This document shows positions 25,707-32,978 of a stretch of DNA of 39,159 nucleotides, one piece after another. The notes under the pieces are model-generated. The model was not told where the DNA came from and searched no databases. It saw only the letters and a list, made by a program, of their open reading frames with translations. This DNA is from Solobacterium sp. (GTDB lineage Bacteria; Bacillota_I; Bacilli_A; Erysipelotrichales; Erysipelotrichaceae), in assembly GCA_017536885.1 (NCBI GenBank), contig JAFWCM010000039.1, positions 1-39,159 of the forward strand, read 5' to 3'. The stretch's first letter is position 1. The number at the start of each line of letters is the position of its first letter. The position numbers and the translations under genes are program-made.

Positions 25707-27308
25707 ATGAAACACACAAAAACGCTTCTGTGTGCCGTGATTGCGGCAGTCATGAGTGTATTCCTCACTGCCTGCGGTTCCGGCGGTTCCGGAGGAAAAA
25801 AGGAATCTCTGAAAATGATCGATCTTACAGGCATGTCCAAGGCAGATGCCGAAACGTGGATCAACGACAACAATATTGACCGCAGTCAGGTGTTCTACAA
25901 CTATTCGTACAGCGAAACGGTCGCTGAGGGGAAGATCATCTCCCAGTCCATTCCGGCCGGAGAGGAAATCGGCGATCAGAAGCTTACGATTGATGTCTCC
26001 AACGGCATCGATCCGGATGCCGAGATCACCCTGATCGACTTTACGGGCATGTCGCTTGATGAAATACAGAGATGGTTCATCAACGAACACTTCCAGCATG
26101 TGAGCGTCGAATATGACTTTGATCCGAATGTGCCGGTGGGACAGTTTCTCGGTACGAATGTCACAGACGGAAAGGCACTTCGCAGTGATCCCATTGTGAT
26201 CCGCATCAGCGGCGATCCCGAACAGGCAGGCGTCGCGGTTACCATGCCGGACATGACCGGCTGGACGAAAGCCCAGGCGGAGCAGTGGGGCAATGAAAAT
26301 CACATTACGGTTGACTATACGATTACGCTGGATCCGAATGTGCCCTATGGCGATGTCATTTCCTTCTATCCGCCCGCCGGCACCGAAATTATCAAGGGCG
26401 ACCGCATTCAGGTGGTATATTCCGGAGGTTCGCAGGTCGACGCAGTGGATCTCACCGGCCGCTCCAAGGAAGATATCGAAGCCTGGTCGGAAAGCAACGG
26501 CGTTCAGCTCAGCTGGATTCAGTGCTGGAATGCGGCACCTGCCGATACCGTCTATGCCAACAGCCCGAACTCCGGGAAGATGAATGTCGGCGATATCATG
26601 ACGGTCTACATCTCGGTCGGTCCGATTCCGGTCAGAGACTATACCGGCAAGCAGTATCAGGCAAACTTCATGGGCTGGCTCAATTCGATCAATTCCCAGT
26701 ACAACGGCTCCGCCAACCTCAAGGTTGCGGTATCCGAACAGGAGACCAGCGACACGGACAGCGGTGTGATTCTTTCGCAATCGCCTTCCAGCGGCTATAT
26801 CAACCCATATGATACGATCACGCTTGTTGTCTCAAAATACGTCGATCCCCAGCCGACCCCGACACCCGAACAGCAGGTATATGTACCTTCGATGACCGGC
26901 TACAGTGAATCCGATTTCCTGAATGCGCTGAGCTCTCTCGGCGTAAATCCGGGAAAACGCGTTGAACAGTACAGCTCTTATCTTGGTCAGAACTACATCA
27001 TTTCCAATCGGTCGGGCACGGTCGATATCGGTTCTTCGATCGACTATATCGTCAGCCTCGGTCAGTTTAAAATCATCCCTCAGTACTGGGCCTACAAGGA
27101 CATCAGCGATCTGCAGTCCTACATCGACAGTGCAAACCGCATGGGTGCCAACGTCTATCTGAACATCAACTATACGGATACGCAGGACGCTGACTCCCAT
27201 AACAGGATCAGACAGATCAGCGGTCCGGCAGATGACGGCCGGATTGATGTCACGGTCATGCGTCTGCGTGTCTACTCGACAGGCTTTTCCGCTTCCAGGA
27301 GTAACTGA
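25707..27308 (+). CDS. Secreted lipoprotein with about six PASTA domains
   Basis: 533 aa from the ATG at 25707, chosen because AGAGGTGAT fits as its ribosome binding site; GTG and ATG codons just upstream lie inside that site. The lipoprotein signal peptide ends in lipobox LTAC. Repeats of about 65-75 residues open with a PASTA-like strand: MIDLTGMSKADAETWINDNN, LIDFTGMSLDEIQRWF, MPDMTGWTKAQAEQWG, AVDLTGRSKEDIEAWS, VRDYTGKQYQANFMGW and VPSMTGYSESDFLNAL. Each ends in the usual SQSPxxG-like turn and a VxVSxG strand. A seventh, divergent unit closes the protein. PASTA domains bind peptidoglycan or beta-lactams, so it probably sits at the cell wall. There is no kinase or transpeptidase domain, unlike PrkC or PBP2x. 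A threonine-proline linker (PQPTPTPEQ) precedes the sixth repeat. Confidence 0.85.
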   Translation: MKHTKTLLCAVIAAVMSVFLTACGSGGSGGKKESLKMIDLTGMSKADAETWINDNNIDRSQVFYNYSYSETVAEGKIISQSIPAGEEIGDQKLTIDVSNGIDPDAEITLIDFTGMSLDEIQRWFINEHFQHVSVEYDFDPNVPVGQFLGTNVTDGKALRSDPIVIRISGDPEQAGVAVTMPDMTGWTKAQAEQWGNENHITVDYTITLDPNVPYGDVISFYPPAGTEIIKGDRIQVVYSGGSQVDAVDLTGRSKEDIEAWSESNGVQLSWIQCWNAAPADTVYANSPNSGKMNVGDIMTVYISVGPIPVRDYTGKQYQANFMGWLNSINSQYNGSANLKVAVSEQETSDTDSGVILSQSPSSGYINPYDTITLVVSKYVDPQPTPTPEQQVYVPSMTGYSESDFLNALSSLGVNPGKRVEQYSSYLGQNYIISNRSGTVDIGSSIDYIVSLGQFKIIPQYWAYKDISDLQSYIDSANRMGANVYLNINYTDTQDADSHNRIRQISGPADDGRIDVTVMRLRVYSTGFSASRSN

Positions 27309-27368
27309 AGGAGTTCTTCCGGACCAATCCCGTCAGAAACTGATTTCTGACAATTCTCAGATTATTGA

Positions 27369-27414
27369 CTGCAGTGATTTCTTCCCGCATACCGGGGAAA
27401 TCCCTGCAGTTTTT
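27369..27414 (+). terminator. Terminator after the PASTA lipoprotein gene
   Basis: CTGCAG (27369-27374) and GATTTC/GAAATC arms close a long stem ending CTGCAG (27404-27409), followed by TTTTTG. Confidence 0.75.
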
Positions 27415-27586
27415 GTATTTTGAAAAGGCATGGAAATATCCGTGCAGCTGTGATCCGGATTCTCTCAGACTTCGCTGCTGAGCTGCGGGATGAGAGTCGC
27501 AGGCAAAAAGAGCAGAGACCGCTCGCACGGTCAGAGCAAAACCCGTATACAATATAAACCTCTGTTGTTTATTGTTTTTCAGCGAA

Positions 27587-27608
27587 AAAAACGGGAACAT
27601 CCGTTTTT
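27587..27608. terminator. Symmetric terminator hairpin
   Basis: AAAAACGG (27587-27594), a 6-nt loop, CCGTTTTT (27601-27608). It has a T-run on both strands. Read leftward it closes the candidate structured RNA; no gene ends here on the plus strand. Confidence 0.65.
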
Positions 27609-27790
27609 AGTTTTCCCCTTGGAGGCTGTTCAATGATTCACGCGCACTTTCCCCGGATCAGGGTATACGGCAAGGATTCGGGTACCGCAGGGACCAGTAC
27701 AGCTGTCAGGTGAACAACTCCCACCGATTCAAAGAATCGGAAGGAGCTTCACAGATCACACCCGTGCCGATCTGTTCCGGCGCAGCCTCG
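27587..27790 (-). ncRNA. Candidate structured non-coding RNA, family not recognised
   Basis: Read leftward, the sequence folds by eye into a closed multi-helix element. GAGGCTG (27789-27783) pairs with CAGCCTC (27628-27622) as the closing stem. Inside are CCGG/CCGG, GATC/GATC, GGGT/ACCC, GTGAA/TTCAC, CTCC/GGAG and a hairpin CCGATTC-TTT-GAATCGG. An intrinsic terminator follows directly on the minus strand (27608-27587), which favours this orientation. It is about 170 nt before the terminator. No open frame with a ribosome binding site lies within. I considered 6S RNA, SRP RNA, T-box and THF riboswitch and could not match their conserved cores. No clear promoter was found. Confidence 0.35.
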
Positions 27791-28023
27791 CATTGCAAGA
27801 TGCTTGCACAGACCGGACAGTCTCTGCCGGTGCAGTCATGATTCGCTTCGGTTTTGAACTGATCTCACCGCTCATTCCGTTTACTCCCTCGTTTTGCCCC
27901 GCTGCATTCTTCCGGCTGCGCAGTCTGCTCGTCATTCCGATCCCGGAACGTTTTTCAGATCAAAGGCAGAGGGAAACGGAAGTGTCAATGAATCCGGTTT
28001 CCATGCATGCATTCATGCATTTG

Positions 28024-28632
28024 TCAGTAATGATCCACGAGATTCCCGCCGCAGGCAAGATCATAGATATCAGCACCGGTCTTCCGGCTGAAGTAATCGA
28101 CCAGCCGCAGGGTGATGATCTTCTTCTCTTCGGGATAGCGGGGATAACGGCTCTGGATATCCGCAATCCGATCTTCCATCCGCATGATTCCCGAAGCCCC
28201 GCTGATATTGTCACACAGCTGTATCAGGCGGTCGTAATCATCATATACAAGATGCCCCAGTTCTCTCTTCATCTCTTCGATCTCTTCTTCCGCAAGATCA
28301 AATGCTCCGCCATAGCCGTCAATTTCCTGCATGGCAAAGGAATGGGTGAGACATATCCGTCCGATCAGCGGATAGCCCATGGCATTCATCATTTTCCAGC
28401 CATGGTAAACATGCGCCAGCTGAACATTCCCGACGCTTCTTCCGATATCGTGAAGCAGACCCGAGACATAGCAGCGGTCTTTGTCAAGGCCGGATGCCTC
28501 ACCGATCTTTTCGGCGCAGTGCGCCGCATTCCGGCTGTGATCACCCCATCGGCCGGGGTTCTTCAAAAGCCCTTCTTCCAGAAGCTGTTCCGCTTCGTTT
28601 CTTGACGGCAGTCTCTTCTCCGATTTCCTCAT
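28024..28632 (-). CDS. HD-domain phosphohydrolase-like protein
   Basis: 202 aa from the ATG at 28632 (GGAAGAGAG upstream); a TTG five codons further out is a weaker choice. The HD metal site is visible: His32 (WGDHSRNAAHCA), His61-Asp62 (LLHDIGRSVGN) and Asp141 (LIQLCDNISG). Another histidine, in LTHSF, fits the usual extra ligand. Such proteins hydrolyse phosphate esters of nucleotides or related compounds in the cytoplasm; the substrate cannot be read from the sequence. It stands alone, divergent from the small gene at 28869, sharing a 236-bp region that contains a TAAACCGnCGGTTTA palindrome. Confidence 0.83.
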   Translation of the reverse strand: MRKSEKRLPSRNEAEQLLEEGLLKNPGRWGDHSRNAAHCAEKIGEASGLDKDRCYVSGLLHDIGRSVGNVQLAHVYHGWKMMNAMGYPLIGRICLTHSFAMQEIDGYGGAFDLAEEEIEEMKRELGHLVYDDYDRLIQLCDNISGASGIMRMEDRIADIQSRYPRYPEEKKIITLRLVDYFSRKTGADIYDLACGGNLVDHY

Positions 28633-28742
28633 TCTTCTCTCTTCCAATCTGGTCAGTTCTTAGTTTCCGGTGTCATTCTGCCCTCTTTTTTCTCTTCTGA
28701 CAAGCCATCCGCCTTTCTCTTTTCAAAGATCCGGGCAAAGAG

Positions 28743-28757
28743 TAAACCGCCGGTTTA
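28743..28757. promoter_or_regulatory. Second copy of the TAAACCGnCGGTTTA palindrome
   Basis: TAAACCG-C-CGGTTTA, 7-bp arms around one base. It ends exactly where a possible rightward -35 (TTGAAC, 28758-28763) begins. The same 15-bp sequence, with a different centre, is at 21644-21658. Confidence 0.65.
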
Positions 28758-28785
28758 TTGAACTCACCGAAGAATCCGGTAAGAT
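28758..28785 (+). promoter_or_regulatory. Possible promoter for the 87-aa gene
   Basis: -35 TTGAAC (28758-28763), a 16-bp spacer, -10 TAAGAT (28780-28785). The hexamers are moderate matches. The adjacent palindrome supports regulated use. Confidence 0.35.
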
Positions 28786-28868
28786 GAAGAGGAAAGAAAA
28801 ACCCTGCCAGGAATCAGGGATTCTCAGGTCAAGTTTATTCAGTTGACACAGAAGGAGGGTTTTTTCTT

Positions 28869-29132
28869 ATGAAAGTTCTTAGTTTCACTATTCGCAAACG
28901 TTCCATCGAAATCGTCTGGCTCGCCGACGGGCAGAAACATGTCACGATGCTGTACCGGCACAGCGATTATTCCTGGCATCCGGACGCAGATTCCGCAAAG
29001 CTGCTTCCCAAAACCAGGGAAGAGCTGCAGGGCGCTGTCATCGCTCTGCTTTCCCGGACGGTTTCCCGGGCGGAAAAGCCCCGGAAGCGGCGGAACGTCT
29101 GGCGCTTTGAGGATGCCAGTCCCATCTCTTAA
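28869..29132 (+). CDS. Small hypothetical protein, 87 aa
   Basis: The ATG is preceded by AGAAGGAGGG about nine bases away, a very strong ribosome binding site, and a good terminator follows, so it is likely a real single-gene unit. The sequence starts MKVLSFTIRKRSIEIVWLAD with a beta-strand character. The tail is basic (RAEKPRKRRNVWRFED) and may contact nucleic acid. It has no cysteine pair, membrane helix or signal peptide. I recognise no family. It lies 90 bases downstream of the putative promoter that abuts the palindrome, so it may belong to the same regulon as the aconitase X operon. Confidence 0.68.
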   Translation: MKVLSFTIRKRSIEIVWLADGQKHVTMLYRHSDYSWHPDADSAKLLPKTREELQGAVIALLSRTVSRAEKPRKRRNVWRFEDASPIS

Positions 29133-29139
29133 TCAGCGG

Positions 29140-29162
29140 CCCCGATTCTTCGGGGGTTTTTT
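29140..29162 (+). terminator. Terminator after the 87-aa gene
   Basis: CCCCGA, TTCT loop, TCGGGG, then GTTTTTT. It is complete within 30 bases of the stop. Confidence 0.85.
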
Positions 29163-29205
29163 GATTTCCTTCTGTTTAACGCATGGTTTGTGCGTCAAAA
29201 CAGGG

Positions 29206-29211
29206 TATAAT
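29206..29211 (+). promoter_or_regulatory. -10 element of the SDR gene
   Basis: Perfect TATAAT, 43 bases before the ATG. The -35 region at the expected distance (around ATGGTT, 29183-29188) is a poor match, so an activator may be needed. Confidence 0.45.
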
Positions 29212-29254
29212 TAAGCCGCATCATACAACAGAAAGAAAGAGGAAAAACAATTTT

Positions 29255-30028
29255 ATGGGAAGACTTGACGGAAAAACAGCGATTATCACCGGAGCGGGAC
29301 AGGGCCTCGGCCTTGCGATCGCCGAACTCTTCGCAAAGGAAGGCGCCAAAGTGGTCGGCACCGGCCGCCATGTGGACAAGGTGGAAAAGGCCTTTGCGAA
29401 AATCCTTGCGGAACATCCGGACTATCAGATGGCAGCGATGCAGCATGATGTCGCAAGCAAGGAAGAATGGGAGAAAATCGCGAAGGATACCGCCGAGAAA
29501 TACGGCAGTGTCGATGTTGTCGTAAACAACGCAGCGATCATGGCGATGAAGGGAATTCTCGAGGCAAGCGCGGAAGAGTTCCTCAATGTATACAAGACCA
29601 ACTGCCTCGCGGTAATGCTCGGCATTCAGGCGGTTGTCCCCTACATGGAAAAAGCCGGCAAAGGCAGCATCGTAAACATCGACTCGATCGGCGGCCTCAC
29701 TTCCGGTGATGCGGACGGCGGTGACTCCACCTACAGCGCATCCAAGGGCGGAACCAGAGCTCTGACCAAGAATGCGGCGATCCAGCTTGCCGCCAAAAAC
29801 ATCCGGGTCAACTCCGTTCATCCGGGCGGAATCATGACCGAGATGCTGAAATCGGTCTATGCCGCAACCCCCGCATTATGGGACCGCGTGAAGGAGACCT
29901 GCCCGCTTCCCCCGCATGTCAGCGATCCGATCGACATCGCCTACGGCGCATTGTTCCTTGCGTCCGATGAATCGAGATCCATGACCGGCTCCGAGCTTGT
30001 CATGGACTGCGGATACATGGCGCACTGA
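29255..30028 (+). CDS. Short-chain dehydrogenase/reductase (classical SDR)
   Basis: 257 aa, typical of a classical SDR. The cofactor motif TGAGQGLG is at residues 12-19, NNAA at 91-94, and the catalytic triad Ser144 (IDSIGG), Tyr160 and Lys164 (YSASK). The second strand ends in GTGR with Arg37 instead of an acidic residue, which in this family favours NADPH over NADH. It oxidises an alcohol or reduces a ketone in the cytoplasm. Relatives act on cyclic alcohols, steroids or sugars and the substrate cannot be decided. The ATG at 29255 has AGAGGA about eleven bases upstream. Both this and the upstream 87-aa gene have their own signals, so co-transcription is not required. It could supply or remove a 3-keto/3-hydroxy compound for the AcnX operon, but that is a guess. 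Confidence 0.9.
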   Translation: MGRLDGKTAIITGAGQGLGLAIAELFAKEGAKVVGTGRHVDKVEKAFAKILAEHPDYQMAAMQHDVASKEEWEKIAKDTAEKYGSVDVVVNNAAIMAMKGILEASAEEFLNVYKTNCLAVMLGIQAVVPYMEKAGKGSIVNIDSIGGLTSGDADGGDSTYSASKGGTRALTKNAAIQLAAKNIRVNSVHPGGIMTEMLKSVYAATPALWDRVKETCPLPPHVSDPIDIAYGALFLASDESRSMTGSELVMDCGYMAH

Positions 30029-30359
30029 GTTCCATCCACAGGCTTCAGAAATAATCATCGGCAGCTGCCGGTGATTTTTCATTTCGAAGATCGATGACTG
30101 CCTTGGGGAAGAACGGATGCCGAACAGCTTTCACGCTTAATCAAAGAAGCGGTAATCCGCGGAGAATATCCGCAATAAAAACAGCGGCGATGAGCCTGCC
30201 CGGAAAACAAGAAAAGCCGGGCTCATGAGGATCGGTACGATCATGAAACAGTCATGATACGCACTCTGAAGATCAGCGTCCCGGGACTTTTCTGTCATTT
30301 CGAATAATACATTTAAGATCGATCCGTTTCACACGCATTCCGCATGAAACCGTTCAGAA
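30029..30359. other. 331-bp intergenic region
   Basis: Contains the SDR terminator (30054-30078) and an inverted repeat with ATGAGCC/GGCTCAT-type arms around 30188-30230. I see no gene with a start signal on either strand. Confidence 0.5.
30054..30078 (+). terminator. Terminator after the SDR gene
   Basis: ATCATCGGCA pairs with TGCCGGTGAT through a near-perfect palindrome, followed by TTTT. It lies 25 bases after the stop. Confidence 0.8.
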
Positions 30360-30497
30360 TCATGTCAGCTGCGCATCAATCATGCGGTTGGCGACAAACA
30401 GTACAAGCACCAGTTTCAGGAGACTGATGCGTGACAGTTTTGAGATCCATGGTTTGGCGAGAATCAGTATAAGCAGTATTCTGATACTAGGTTTCAT
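30360..30497 (-). CDS. 45-aa hydrophobic basic peptide
   Basis: Starts MKPSIRILLILILAKPWISK and ends VFVANRMIDAQLT-like (visible: LFVANRMIDAQLT). Two short hydrophobic stretches are separated by KPWISKLSR, giving an amphipathic, positively charged peptide able to insert in membranes. AGGAAGG lies ten bases before the ATG, a good ribosome binding site. It lies 72 bases downstream of the FtsK-like gene on the same strand, so they may share a transcript. I know no family. It could be a small toxin, a regulatory peptide or a spurious frame. Confidence 0.4.
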   Translation of the reverse strand: MKPSIRILLILILAKPWISKLSRISLLKLVLVLFVANRMIDAQLT

Positions 30498-30569
30498 CGA
30501 TTTATTACCTTCCTGTAAGTATACACGTATTTTTTTATATCATTATTCCTTCCAAAAGAATATGTTAAA

Positions 30570-32030
30570 TCAGAGAGATTTTGCCTTTTTCATCAGGAGT
30601 CTGCCGAAATTGATGAATTCATCTTCCTTTTCATCAGAAAACGGAATCACCACATCGAAGGACTTCCCCGTACCTATGTCTTCGATCACCCCGGAAAGTC
30701 CCACATCATTCGGACCGGGAAGAAAGTATATATGGATATATCCGTGGGAATCCCTCGCCCGCTTGAAGGTGACCTTATCGATCCGATTGATCGGGACTGC
30801 GATCTCTTCACTCAGGGCAGGCGGATTGGCAAAGACATCATAACTGTTCATGGAGACCGAAGGCGACATGCTTTCAATTCTGATTTTATCGCCGTCGATC
30901 CAGACCGCCTGCTCTTTGCCGTAATGACGGATCTGGGAGTCTTCGGAAGACTGTCTCCGGTAATCATTCTCTCCCCGCCAGGAATAGACGGCTCTCGGCA
31001 TCGAAGCGCGTTCCGGGCCGATCACGCCCCGTTCTTCGAGAAGATCGATCAGTTTCTGTGCCCGATCGGTACTGATGCCGAAATGTTTCTGAAGAATGGC
31101 GGTGCTTGCCTTCTGAGAGGAGATCACATACTGGACCGCTTCCTTGTACAGTTCATCTTCCGGCTCTTCATTCCCGCCGCTCATGATGTCATCGATCGAG
31201 TAGGCCTTGGAATAGCTGTCAAGATCATCGAGGGGATCGGGAAGAACACGCTCTTTGGTCCGGATGATCTCATGGTTCAGAGAGAGGATCTCATCATTAT
31301 CCGCATAGACGGTATTGCACCGGCAGAGATGTCCGTTCCAGAAAACGAACGCCTCCCCCGGCATGACCAGGAATTCCGTATCCCGGATGCCCGTAAGACC
31401 CGCCGCATCTCTGGGGGCGCGGAATGAGATCCGGTTGCTTACCAGAGTTCTGATTTCCGGGGTAACTACCGCACCGCTGATATCTGCGGTCACAAGAAAT
31501 GCATGCGCATGTTCATAAGTGCCCAGTTTCAAAAGCTCGATCAGCGCCGCTTCTCCGCCGCTGAGACCGAGGAGCTTTGCGTAGTCATCGAGAACGATGA
31601 CCATCTCCATCTTCGGAAACGCCTTGTGTACCTTATGGATTTTTTCCCTGAGCCGTTTCAGGGAAGAGACCGGATCATCTCTGTCAAACAGAAACATGCA
31701 GAAAGGATTTTCGGCATAAAAGGCATATTCGCTCTTCCTCGAATCATAGCAGGCAAACGCAAACGCATCCGATTCTTTTTCCATCATCAGCGCGGTCAGA
31801 AGACAATGGATCAGTGTCGTCTTTCCGCCGGAAGGCACGCCGGTGATCAGAAGATGAGTGATCACCGAAAGATCTTCGACAAGCGGCATTCCTCCCGAAA
31901 GCCCCAGCGGCAGCTTGTACTTCTGCCTGGAATTCATGTATGGCCTGGAATGCATCAGAGACAGAAGTTCCGAACTCCCGTAGGCGCTGTCCCAGCTGTC
32001 CTCGGACATATAGTTTACTGTTTTCTTCAT
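30570..32030 (-). CDS. Stand-alone FtsK/SpoIIIE-like ATPase with winged-helix gamma domain
   Basis: 486 aa from the ATG at 32030 (GGGGAGGA eight bases upstream); an ATG 12 codons earlier has no such site. The motor core follows FtsK order: HLLITGVPSGGKTTL (Walker A, residues 64-72), MVIVLDDYAKLL (Walker B, with Asp-Asp in place of Asp-Glu), and RISFRAPRDAAG then GEAFVFWNG, matching the FtsK AxF/DML block. A gamma-type winged helix follows (about 290-340; LYKEAVQYVISSQKASTAIL, then RAQKLIDLLEERGVIGP). The last 110 residues are a beta-rich domain like a bacterial PH-type fold. There is no N-terminal membrane domain and the length is half that of true FtsK, so it is not the division translocase. 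It may pump DNA or move a substrate in a mobile-element or defence setting. Confidence 0.8.
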   Translation of the reverse strand: MKKTVNYMSEDSWDSAYGSSELLSLMHSRPYMNSRQKYKLPLGLSGGMPLVEDLSVITHLLITGVPSGGKTTLIHCLLTALMMEKESDAFAFACYDSRKSEYAFYAENPFCMFLFDRDDPVSSLKRLREKIHKVHKAFPKMEMVIVLDDYAKLLGLSGGEAALIELLKLGTYEHAHAFLVTADISGAVVTPEIRTLVSNRISFRAPRDAAGLTGIRDTEFLVMPGEAFVFWNGHLCRCNTVYADNDEILSLNHEIIRTKERVLPDPLDDLDSYSKAYSIDDIMSGGNEEPEDELYKEAVQYVISSQKASTAILQKHFGISTDRAQKLIDLLEERGVIGPERASMPRAVYSWRGENDYRRQSSEDSQIRHYGKEQAVWIDGDKIRIESMSPSVSMNSYDVFANPPALSEEIAVPINRIDKVTFKRARDSHGYIHIYFLPGPNDVGLSGVIEDIGTGKSFDVVIPFSDEKEDEFINFGRLLMKKAKSL

Positions 32031-32226
32031 CGCGAAATCCTCCCCTCTGAATCCCCTCTTCCGCATGGAAAATGCGCTTGCCGAAAGGCAGTATCTGCGA
32101 AAATGACCCCACTCTGAAACTTCCGAAAAGACCGGTCCGCCCCGGTTATATCGCTGTCCCTTTTTATGAGCGGGTGATCGTTTTCATTCCCCTATATTAT
32201 AAGTAGACCAGCCGGCTTCGGAGCGG

Positions 32227-32242
32227 GATTTCTGCAGAAATC
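32227..32242. repeat. Perfect 16-bp palindrome
   Basis: GATTTCTG-CAGAAATC with no spacer. It lies about 25 bp upstream of a minus-strand TATAAT (32201-32196) that could be the promoter of the FtsK-like gene, so it may be an operator. Confidence 0.5.
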
Positions 32243-32256
32243 ACCGATTTCTCCCC

Positions 32257-32280
32257 AAAAAAAACTCAGCGGCCGCTGAG
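32257..32280 (-). terminator. Terminator of the HIRAN/PARG operon
   Basis: CTCAGCGGCCGCTGAG (32280-32265) is a perfect palindrome, followed leftward by TTTTTTTT. It begins five bases past the HAD gene stop. Confidence 0.88.
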
Positions 32281-32284
32281 TGAT

Positions 32285-32971
32285 TTACGCTGTTATTCTG
32301 ATTTTCTCCGCAAGATCCCCGTAACTCCGCAGAAGAAGTGAGGAATCTTCCGTCCCTGTTCCATCCGGGCTGTAAAGCAATGCATGCATTCCGGAGCGAA
32401 GAGCACCTATGACATCTTTTTCCATCTCATCACCGATGAAAAGACATTCATGCGGCAGGCACTCCGCCCTTTCACAGCAGCGCCGGAAAAAGCCTTCCCG
32501 GGGTTTTTCTTCCAGCGCTTCTTCACTGGTCAAAACGAAGTCAAAATAATCGAGCAGTCCAAGCTTCCGCAGTTTCAGATACTGGACATAGGCGGTCATG
32601 TTGGTGCCGGCTCCAATCTTCAGTCCCGCTTCTTTCAGATCATCCATCGCCTCGCGAAGAAACGGAAAGGGACTGATATTCCGCATGAATTCTTCCCAAT
32701 AGAGCTCATCCATGGCTAATGCGTCGCTCTCCCTGAGGCCGTTTTCACTTGCAAGCATGCTGAAGCGGATCAGGCGGTTATGACTTGCGGCCGTTCCCTT
32801 TGCCTGCCGGTTCAATGCGTCGAAGGCCGTCTGATACGCCTGTGAAAACTGTTCGTTGCTCCATCCCTCTTTTTTCCTGAGGTATTCGCTGACAGCCGCC
32901 AGCCCGTCTTTGTGGGCGGATCCGTAATTGTAAAGTGTTCCGTCAATGTCAAATATCACCGTTCTGATCAT
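32285..32971 (-). CDS. HAD-superfamily hydrolase (YjjG/phosphoglycolate phosphatase-like)
   Basis: 228 aa. The HAD motifs are complete: DIDGTLY (motif I, nucleophile Asp8), GTNMT (motif II), EEKP with the lysine of motif III, and GDEMEKD (motif IV acidic pair). The cap domain is helical and of the C1 type. Such enzymes dephosphorylate small phosphate esters, often nucleotides or sugar phosphates. The start has no clear ribosome binding site but follows the PARG stop by seven bases, which suggests translation by reinitiation. It is the last gene of the six-gene operon. Closeness to an ADP-ribose hydrolase makes an ADP-ribose breakdown product a possible substrate, as inference only. Confidence 0.88.
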   Translation of the reverse strand: MIRTVIFDIDGTLYNYGSAHKDGLAAVSEYLRKKEGWSNEQFSQAYQTAFDALNRQAKGTAASHNRLIRFSMLASENGLRESDALAMDELYWEEFMRNISPFPFLREAMDDLKEAGLKIGAGTNMTAYVQYLKLRKLGLLDYFDFVLTSEEALEEKPREGFFRRCCERAECLPHECLFIGDEMEKDVIGALRSGMHALLYSPDGTGTEDSSLLLRSYGDLAEKIRITA

Positions 32972-32978
32972 GAAACTA

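Larger units (their letters stand above)
27309..28023. other. 715-bp intergenic region with terminators and a candidate RNA
   Basis: Long stretch between the PASTA gene and the HD-domain gene. It contains the hairpin GTCAGAAA/TTTCTGAC (27332-27351), the PASTA gene terminator, a second symmetric terminator (27587-27608) and a structured element (27587-27790) listed separately. No protein-coding gene is convincing on either strand. Confidence 0.6.

Noticed and set aside
27625-27650. GCGTGAATCATTG on the minus strand, resembling the 3' half of a THF riboswitch
   Set aside because: The required partner strand (ATGATTCGCG-type) is not present at the right place on the same strand, so the helix cannot form, and no folate gene follows.
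27671-27695. GGGTACCGCAGGGACC on the plus strand, resembling the T-box motif
   Set aside because: Only part of the AGGGTGGNACCGCG core is present, and no aminoacyl-tRNA synthetase or amino acid gene follows on that strand.
28797-28819. Minus-strand terminator-like hairpin (CCCTG/CAGGG then TTTTT) upstream of the HD gene
   Set aside because: The stem is only five base pairs with an 8-nt loop, and no leftward gene ends there.
30570-32030. The FtsK-like gene as the cell-division translocase
   Set aside because: It lacks the membrane domain and linker, has a changed Walker B and is about half the normal length.
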